Assembly: GCA_050742155.1 (NCBI GenBank)
Contig: JBOGFC010000079.1
Span: 1 to 9,219, forward strand
Origin: JBOGFC01 sp050742155
Lineage (GTDB): Bacteria > Actinomycetota > Acidimicrobiia > Spongiisociales > JALYHC01
DNA length: 9,219 bases
Direction of reading: 5' to 3'
Position numbers and translations under genes: made by a program. Shown one piece after another: positions 4,624 through 9,219 of this stretch; position 1 is the stretch's first letter; every line of letters starts with the position of its first letter. The notes under the pieces are model-generated. The model was not told the origin of the DNA, made no database searches, and saw only the letters and a list, made by a program, of their open reading frames with translations.

Positions 4624-7284
4624 TCACGGTGCATGTTGGGCGATAAGGGCGCAGCAGAGGGTCGCCCCGCCGCGGAAGAGCCGCAGTGCGTATTCGTAGT
4701 CTGGGCGCTCCTTCTTAGGTGAAGTCTCGGTACTGCCCTGGGCGACTAGATGCTCCGTTCGCTGGTTGTAGAGCGACGCGAAGTGATGGACCCATGGCCA
4801 GGTCTGCAGGAATTGTTGTGTGCCCAGCGCTGTACCGAAGGCAAGCGTGTTTGCCGTCGCGCCACCAACGAGCTTGTCACTGATTCCCTCAGCCGTCCCC
4901 GCCACTTCGAGGGCTCGGTAGAGGAGGACCTTGGCAACCTCGCTGAGCTGGTCGATCGCCTGTCCCCAGTTCTCGCTGCCCTCGTTGGTGGCAATCCGAT
5001 CGAGACCTTCCCGCAGGGCCTCCCCCCACCTTCCGAAAAGCCGCGTGGGGTCGAGCTGGTTCCACCACGTCGGGTCGAGGCCGGCCATCTCCCCCAGGCG
5101 CTCGTGTGCGGCGTGAAGATCGCCAATCTCGAGCCGCCGGATCGCACGCTCGGCTTCCGAACGCACGGTGAGATCGGGATGGTCGTCTGCGATCGTCCTG
5201 AGCAAGCCGGGGTCCGACTGACGGTCCCCGTGGTCGGCGATTATGCGTATGGCACGAACTCGGTCTTGGGCTCGGGGCGCAGTGGTGGCGATACGCCTGG
5301 CGTCGGGCAGAGCCGCCTCGGGCTGGATGCGGTCCAGCATTGTCACGGCTGTGATCGCCACCTGTGGGTTCGGGTCGGAAGCGAGGGCGACGAGATGCTT
5401 GGTTACCCTGCCAATGGCCGCAGCAACGGCAGGCTTCCCCCTGGCAGTCTCGGTGCCGGAGCGTTCGCGGAGAAGCTCCACAAGGGAGTCTGTCGCCGCG
5501 GCTCTGGAGAGAGCCGAGTAAGCGGATTGGCGGACCCGCAGGTCGTCGTGCTGCCGGCAGATTGGTCCCAGCGCTTCAACCGCCTGCTCGGTGGCCGCCC
5601 CATCAGCAAGATGGTCGCCGATCAGCTCAATCACCTTCACCAGGGTGGCATTGTCTGGCGGAGGATGAGCACTCCGGTCGTTGACGATTTGGAGGAGTAG
5701 CTGGTAGCGGTTGTCGGTGCTACCGAGGGCCTCGAGCAGTTCCCGTCGCTCGCTCGCGGTGAGGTGGTTGTTGTAGTCACACACCGCCGATGGGACCTGC
5801 GCCAGTCGGTCTTGTGCCGACTCGCTCTCCTCCAGAGCCCTCCACGAGGGGAGGTGAGCAGAGTCATGCCACTTCGCGAGGACCGCAGACGACCCCGCTG
5901 GTGATGAGGCGAGCTGTGCTAGGGCTCGCTCGTCGTCGCCGGCCGCTTCCACCAAGCGCTCCGCAAGATCCTGAGTGAGATGGGAAGCGGTTGACGCAAA
6001 GACGGCGTCGCGGGCCGCTGGTCTGAGTCCGAATACCTCAGAGATGAGGGCCTCGAGGTCGGTGATGTCAACGGCGGCGATGACAGCACCCATGATCGCT
6101 GCGCGGTTGGGCTGGGCCCAGCGGCTACGTCGGTACTCCGCGATGCGCAGGTCGGATTCGATGCTGCTCAAGGCATTCACCAGCTCTGGGCCATCGGGGG
6201 TGATATCGCCACCAAGGGCTTCGCCCAAGAGGAGGTGGACTCCCAGCCGAGGCATTTGGCCGGCGCTGGTCGCCTGATCCGCTGTTGCGCTGACCCTGGT
6301 GGAGATACGGCTGCGAGCGGCCGTCGCCAGGGCCGGATCGGACCGTCGCTTTGATCGCCGAAGCAGCTCCTGCCAGAGCCGATCTTCTTGGGTCTCCCAT
6401 GGCGCCTGCCTTACGAGCCAGTTAATGCTCGTCGTCGGCCACCAATCGGCGTCGAGAGACTGGGCGATGGAGGCCGCATGCTTGGAGAAGAGATGGGGGA
6501 GCAGGTGTTGGTTGAACCAGGCCTCTTGGAGCCTGTCGGGCACTGCCTCTACGAGAGCCTGGAGCTGTTCGGTGCTGAGAGTGCCCAACAGGGTGAGAAG
6601 ACTCGGTAGTGGCGACCAGCCCCGCGGTGGGTAGAGAGAGACGAGGTCGATGAGGGCTTCCAGATCCTCGGTGGTGACACCCTTTAGGTGGGCCAGGACT
6701 GCGTCAGCGGCTTGCGCCTCGTTGGCCTCAGCGCACTTGTGAGCCAAGTTGGTGACAACCCTTCGGTCGTCGAGCTTGCTGCTGGACCCAAGCAGCGTTA
6801 AGGCCTTGGTCACAAGTGGGTCGGGAGCACCAGTCGGAGCATCCTCACCGATCGCTGCCGCGACGCCGAGGGCGCGAGAGAGGTCATGGGTCGCAACCCA
6901 TCCCAATAGCCGACTTGCTCGTCTCTTGTCAGTTACCTGCGGGATCAACGCGGAGACGCGTTGAAGCTGATCCTCGCCCGGATTGAGCGCTTCTGGGCGG
7001 GTGGCAACAGCCTCCTCCATCACCTCCAGAAGATTTCCCTCCTCCCCTTTCTCAACCGCGGCCACAGCCAACTCCGCGGCCACCGAGGCGCCTTCGGTCC
7101 GACGCAGGAGGATTGTCAGCCGATCGGCGCTCGGCTCGTCCCACACCGCTACAACCGCGAGGGCGGTCAGGTCACTCTCCTTCATGGCCCGCTCAAGGGC
7201 CTGCGTCGACCGGTCATCGAGGCAGAGGTGTACTGCCTCAAGCGCCAAGCGTGAGGTGGTCACGCCCTCATGATGCTCTGACAA
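4624..7284 (-). CDS. Large helical HEAT-repeat protein with a C-terminal HEPN/Abi-C-like domain (putative)
   Basis: 886 aa, intact, no signal peptide or membrane span. Nearly all of it reads as amphipathic helices rich in Ala, Leu, Glu and Arg. Residues about 565-720 show HEAT/Armadillo-like helix pairs (LVALASDPNPQVAITAVTML; LLRTIADDHPDLTVRSEAER). Residues 1-550 are helical but not assignable; no Walker A or other enzyme motif is visible. After a WWNQLDPTRLFGRW linker (740-753), residues 775-886 resemble Abi-C/HEPN-type domains: LSEVAKVLLYRALEV, then SLYNQRTEHLVAQG, then YALRLFRGGATLCCALIAQH. The expected R-x4-6-H RNase motif is only approximate (R842, H845), so it may be inactive or not HEPN. 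The start is TTG 7284 (a stop lies at 7305-7303) or GTG 7263; neither has a clear ribosome site. It is convergent with the lower-GC cassette. HEAT sensors joined to HEPN-type effectors are known in phage defence and abortive infection; applying that here is inference. Confidence 0.75.
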   Translation of the reverse strand: MSEHHEGVTTSRLALEAVHLCLDDRSTQALERAMKESDLTALAVVAVWDEPSADRLTILLRRTEGASVAAELAVAAVEKGEEGNLLEVMEEAVATRPEALNPGEDQLQRVSALIPQVTDKRRASRLLGWVATHDLSRALGVAAAIGEDAPTGAPDPLVTKALTLLGSSSKLDDRRVVTNLAHKCAEANEAQAADAVLAHLKGVTTEDLEALIDLVSLYPPRGWSPLPSLLTLLGTLSTEQLQALVEAVPDRLQEAWFNQHLLPHLFSKHAASIAQSLDADWWPTTSINWLVRQAPWETQEDRLWQELLRRSKRRSDPALATAARSRISTRVSATADQATSAGQMPRLGVHLLLGEALGGDITPDGPELVNALSSIESDLRIAEYRRSRWAQPNRAAIMGAVIAAVDITDLEALISEVFGLRPAARDAVFASTASHLTQDLAERLVEAAGDDERALAQLASSPAGSSAVLAKWHDSAHLPSWRALEESESAQDRLAQVPSAVCDYNNHLTASERRELLEALGSTDNRYQLLLQIVNDRSAHPPPDNATLVKVIELIGDHLADGAATEQAVEALGPICRQHDDLRVRQSAYSALSRAAATDSLVELLRERSGTETARGKPAVAAAIGRVTKHLVALASDPNPQVAITAVTMLDRIQPEAALPDARRIATTAPRAQDRVRAIRIIADHGDRQSDPGLLRTIADDHPDLTVRSEAERAIRRLEIGDLHAAHERLGEMAGLDPTWWNQLDPTRLFGRWGEALREGLDRIATNEGSENWGQAIDQLSEVAKVLLYRALEVAGTAEGISDKLVGGATANTLAFGTALGTQQFLQTWPWVHHFASLYNQRTEHLVAQGSTETSPKKERPDYEYALRLFRGGATLCCALIAQHAP

Positions 7285-7297
7285 GGCCGCAGCGGCC
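7285..7297. repeat. Perfect palindrome abutting the start of the 886-aa gene
   Basis: GGCCGC-A-GCGGCC, immediately upstream of the TTG start (7284) on the minus strand, where a ribosome site would be expected. It could be an operator or an RNA hairpin limiting translation; chance is possible in GC-rich DNA. Confidence 0.35.
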
Positions 7298-7357
7298 AGG
7301 AATCAACGGGGACAGCCGGATCAGCGCGCTAACCAGCGGCTGTTCGCCCTCGTCCAG

Positions 7358-7651
7358 GTGCCACCGCCCTTAGGATCCTTGAGAGTGTCGAGTGAGCGTG
7401 ATGTTGCGATCCTCCAGGCGATTGAGGAGTTGGACCGGATACTCGGTGGAGTGATCGCTGCGGGCGAGGTCACGGTCCCTGCGCGGCCTGCCGCTCTCCG
7501 CGCTCTAGAGAACCTCTGGCTGGCCCGTCGGACGCTCGGCAGCGTCCACCCCGAGCCGCATAAACACCAGACCGAGGTCGTCATGCGTATATATACATCC
7601 TCCGCCGCCCGTATGAGTTCGGCCTCAGTCCGCTGTGATAGCGCCATGTAG
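7358..7651 (+). CDS. Hypothetical small protein, up to 97 aa, divergent from the HEAT-repeat gene
   Basis: Not recognised. From about residue 10 the translation is convincingly protein-like: VSSERDVAILQAIEELDRIL and then PAALRALENLWLARRTLG, with mostly G/C third positions and helical character. The last ~25 residues (SSAARMSSASVRCDSAM) look like shadow sequence and overlap a minus-strand ORF. The start is uncertain: GTG 7358 or GTG 7385, with AGGA about ten bases before the latter. The frame is actually open back to 7274, so this could also be the tail of something larger. It is transcribed away from the 886-aa gene and could share a control region with it. No membrane segment or known motif. 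Confidence 0.4.
   Translation: MPPPLGSLRVSSERDVAILQAIEELDRILGGVIAAGEVTVPARPAALRALENLWLARRTLGSVHPEPHKHQTEVVMRIYTSSAARMSSASVRCDSAM
7505..7647 (-). pseudogene. Small ORF broken at a (TA)4 tract
   Basis: ATG at 7647 opens MALSQRTEAELIRAAEDVYI, which looks genuine, then decays into shadow sequence. Removing one TA from the (TA)4 tract at 7588-7595 gives AAEDVYTHDDLGLVFMRLGV and DAAERPTGQPEVL ending at TAG 7507-7505, a coherent ~46-aa product. The frame also reads sensibly upstream of the ATG (PGFFIDHPRVEGTARIDY, back to a TGA at 7704-7702), so this may be the C-terminal end of a larger decayed gene downstream of the sigma-like gene. It overlaps the plus-strand ORF head-on, and both cannot easily be fully real. 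Function unknown. Confidence 0.35.
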
Positions 7652-7899
7652 TCAATTCTCGCGGTCCCCTCGACCCGAGGGTGGTCGATGAAGAATCCCG
7701 GTCACGCCATGGGCAAGGCTCCGGTGACCTCGGCTCCGATCCCATGCTTGATGCAGGTACCTGACAGAGCTCCACGGCCCGGCTGGGGTGAAGCTCGGCG
7801 AAGCGCTCGCTGGCTCCGAGGTGGGGACCGCGTCTCTCACTCGTCGAGAGGCCGGCCCTGAGCACAACGGCTTGCGATGCAGCGGTGGCGGTTAAGCGA
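7652..7899. other. Stretch with no supported gene between the sigma-like gene and the broken small ORF
   Basis: About 250 bp. The minus frames show protein-like scraps in three different frames (GASERFAELHPSRAVELCQ; GIGAEVTGALPMA; LAHGVTG), suggesting a decayed gene that continued into the broken ORF ending at 7505. I could not reconstruct one reading frame or identify a family, and see no terminator. Confidence 0.4.
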
Positions 7900-8658
7900 T
7901 CACGGAGCAAGGGAGAGGGAGCGTCGTAGCCGCTTCTCTGCACGGAGACGCTGCTGGCGCAGTGTTTGAGGATGCACATGGCTGACAGCAGCCAAATCGT
8001 CCAAGGAGATACCGCCCGCTCGGGTCAGCACCACCAGGCGGGCGGTTTCCTCCCGAAGCCGTCCCCGTTCGCGCACCCACTCGACCAGCTCCTCCAGCCG
8101 CTGCTCCTCATCCCCGTTGATTGCTGCAGGGCCGTCGGTGTTCTCGAAGCGGGTGAAGTCATCGACCAGCACCAGCGGCTCCGAGCGATCCCGAATCGCC
8201 GCCCGCAACGCCCGCCGTCGGGTGTTGGCGAACACCCGGAAGCTGGGAGGCGTTCCCGCCGGCTCGGCGGCGCAGTGGGCCAGTACGTCCACGGCGGTGG
8301 CCACCACCCGGGCCGCCCGCTCCTCTGTATCCCATCCCCGCAACCCGTCGATCAGGCTCTTGATCCCAGGCAGCACCACCTGCAAGGCGACCCGCCGAGC
8401 TACGGGATCATCCTGAAACCTGTCCAGCAGGGCTGCCAGCACCCGGTCACGGTCAGCCCAGTCCGACACGTCACGCCGCTGGGCCGCCGCCAAGAGACCG
8501 TCACCGTCCTCGAAGGCAAGCCGTGCGTCCTCCGCGGCCCAGGTCTGGAGACGACGGCTTAGCCACCAGGAACCAGCCATGGCACGCCATTCGGCCTCCA
8601 GGCGCCGGATCACCTCCGTTTCGGCCGCCCGCTGAGGCGACGACCCCACCATCGGCAA
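7900..8658 (-). CDS. Sigma-70-like regulator with C-terminal region-4 type helix-turn-helix
   Basis: 252 aa, cytoplasmic. Residues about 203-248 (ETARLVVLTRAGGISLDDLA, then QTLRQQRLRAEKRLRR) fit sigma region 4: a helix leading to a helix-turn-helix that would read a -35 element. Residues about 78-155 (DPVARRVALQVVLPGIKSLI and VFANTRRRALRAAIRD) resemble the degenerate region-2-like part of sigma-related proteins seen in actinobacterial mobile elements. The linker at 160-195 is acidic (DEEQRLEELVEWVRER). The TTG start at 8658 is favoured by GAGGAG five bases upstream; ATG 8652 is the alternative, with poorer spacing. No anti-sigma gene is adjacent. The upstream region carries repeats and palindromes that could be its operators. 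It may control neighbouring accessory genes, but it could instead be a DNA-binding protein that no longer works as a sigma factor. Confidence 0.7.
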   Translation of the reverse strand: MPMVGSSPQRAAETEVIRRLEAEWRAMAGSWWLSRRLQTWAAEDARLAFEDGDGLLAAAQRRDVSDWADRDRVLAALLDRFQDDPVARRVALQVVLPGIKSLIDGLRGWDTEERAARVVATAVDVLAHCAAEPAGTPPSFRVFANTRRRALRAAIRDRSEPLVLVDDFTRFENTDGPAAINGDEEQRLEELVEWVRERGRLREETARLVVLTRAGGISLDDLAAVSHVHPQTLRQQRLRAEKRLRRSLSLAP

Positions 8659-8747
8659 CCACTCTCCTCGTTAGCCAACGAGACGACGGTCACCCAAGGC
8701 GGTTTCAAAACGGACGCAGCAACGGACTCAAACCAGTCGCAACCCGG

Positions 8748-8775
8748 TGGAAGGCGCGAACATGGAAGGCGCGAA
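8748..8775. repeat. 13-bp direct repeat pair, 15-bp period
   Basis: TGGAAGGCGCGAA at 8748-8760 and again at 8763-8775, about 90-115 bp upstream of the sigma-like gene start. A related TTGGAAGGCGCC lies near 9153-9164. The arrangement suits a tandem protein-binding site. Confidence 0.5.
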
Positions 8776-8779
8776 GGAG

Positions 8780-8794
8780 GTTCGCCCTGCGAAC
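8780..8794. promoter_or_regulatory. Palindromic candidate operator GTTCGC-N3-GCGAAC
   Basis: Perfect 6-bp half-sites separated by CCT, 5 bp to the right of the 13-bp repeat pair and about 120 bp upstream of the sigma-like gene. The geometry is typical of a dimeric regulator site; the regulator is unknown. Confidence 0.35.
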
Positions 8795-8867
8795 TAGGGG
8801 AGGTGCTGGAAGGGGACCCACAACAGTGTCGGGACACGCCACAACTCCATCGGGGGCGAGTTGGAGA

Positions 8868-8886
8868 CTGATCACATTCTGATCAC
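8868..8886. repeat. Paired CTGATCAC boxes, 11 bp apart
   Basis: CTGATCAC at 8868-8875 and 8879-8886, each containing the palindrome TGATCA. The 11-bp period places both on the same DNA face, as in cooperative operator sites. They are about 210 bp upstream of the sigma-like gene. Confidence 0.4.
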
Positions 8887-9123
8887 GGATTCCTGACGAC
8901 AGGTCGGGATCAGCCGGGACGCCTCGGGAAGCCGGTTGGGACGAAAACCCATGTAGACGCCATGAATCGGGATGAGAAGTGACTACCCGGGATGGGGTTC
9001 TCTTGACTACGGATCTGAAGACGCACGCCCAGCTTGGTCAGCCCCGGTTTCGTCAGGCAACCGGCGCCTCCCTCGAACAAGGTCCGTCTCGCCGTTCGAG
9101 CAGGCAGGACAGCGCAGGATACG

Positions 9124-9219
9124 GCTAGCTTGCGGCTTCTGAGGCTCGCCCGTTGGAAGGCGCCCATACGTGATCGGGGTGCTCGACTTCCAGTTCGACG
9201 TTACAACCACTGGACGGAC
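9124..9219 (-). CDS. Possible C-terminal end of a protein running off the right edge
   Basis: One minus frame is open from the edge to TAG 9126-9124 and reads CNVELEVEHPDHVWAPSNGR then ASEAAS, more protein-like than the other frames. If real, it is the tail of an upstream gene on the same strand as the sigma-like gene. Only about 30 codons are visible, so the evidence is weak. A competing ORF in another frame (start GTG 9210, contains one CPAC) is possible. Confidence 0.3.

Larger units (their letters stand above)
8659..9123. other. Upstream region of the sigma-like gene; no supported gene
   Basis: About 465 bp. Short ORFs exist on both strands but none has convincing composition or motifs. 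The region holds a 13-bp direct repeat pair, a 15-bp palindrome and a pair of TGATCA sites, described separately. I see no tRNA-like cloverleaf and no clear -35/-10 pair. Confidence 0.5.

Noticed and set aside
4328..4699. Plus-strand 123-codon ORF with a well-placed GGAGGAG
   Set aside because: Its first part is an Arg/Ser-rich shadow of the small acidic-tailed ORF, whose frame is supported by the SEGD repeat.
4532..4699. GTG-started fragment reading IRLVEAERIADALIL
   Set aside because: Only about 30 residues look protein-like, there is no ribosome site, and it runs antisense into the end of the 886-aa gene; possibly a decayed scrap.
4750..5700. Long plus-strand ORF of 316 codons
   Set aside because: It is antisense to the 886-aa gene, whose helical composition and G/C-rich third positions are far more convincing; long antisense frames are common in GC-rich DNA.
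8659..9123. Search for a tRNA or attachment site next to the island
   Set aside because: No cloverleaf or T-loop consensus could be assembled; GTTCGAGCAG near 9096 lacks pairing arms.
8910..9210. Two overlapping minus-strand ORFs (85 and 67 codons), one with a CPAC
   Set aside because: They conflict with each other and with a better-looking partial tail; a single CxxC and basic, mixed composition are not enough.
1..9219. CRISPR array
   Set aside because: The only regularly spaced repeats are the degenerate IS21 iterons at 1091-1176, which have no spacers.

Overview
The window is GC-rich DNA, most likely from an actinomycete (Actinomycetota). Evidence: GTG and TTG starts are frequent, third codon positions are mostly G or C in the well-read genes, and the NT5C-type nucleotidase and the IS21/IS3 transposase pieces resemble actinobacterial versions. 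I recognised these families by eye, and the class-level placement is uncertain.

Layout. (1) 1-1009, minus strand: a compact ordinary chromosomal pair. A 5'-nucleotidase of the HAD/NT5C type is followed 2 nt later by the N-terminal third of an exported or lipid-anchored trypsin-like (HtrA-type) serine protease, which runs off the left edge. (2) 1082-2773: a mobile-element graveyard. It holds four IS21-type terminal iterons, a frameshifted and truncated IstA transposase, a broken zinc-ribbon ORF, about 850 bp of scrambled non-genic sequence, and a truncated IS3-type OrfA. (3) 2889-4511, plus strand: a visibly less GC-rich cassette of two unrecognised proteins (219 aa and about 230 aa) and a tiny acidic-tailed ORF. 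The last two contain frame breaks, two of them at short repeats. (4) 4624-7284, minus strand: one intact 886-aa, almost entirely helical protein. It has HEAT-like repeats in its second half and a C-terminal helical domain that resembles the HEPN/Abi-C fold. (5) 7358-7900: small, overlapping or decayed ORFs. (6) 7900-8658, minus strand: a sigma-factor-like regulator with a C-terminal region-4-type helix-turn-helix. Its upstream region (8659-9123) carries repeated and palindromic candidate operators. (7) 9124-9219: a possible partial minus-strand gene end.

Interpretation. The setting (transposase debris, lower-GC unknown genes, an orphan sigma-like regulator and a large HEAT-repeat protein with a possible HEPN-like tail) fits an accessory or defence-type island inserted beside a housekeeping operon. 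The best candidate for something undescribed is the 886-aa HEAT/HEPN-like protein, with or without the convergent lower-GC cassette. That function is inferred from architecture and context only. No tRNA, rRNA, CRISPR array or strong rho-independent terminator was seen.
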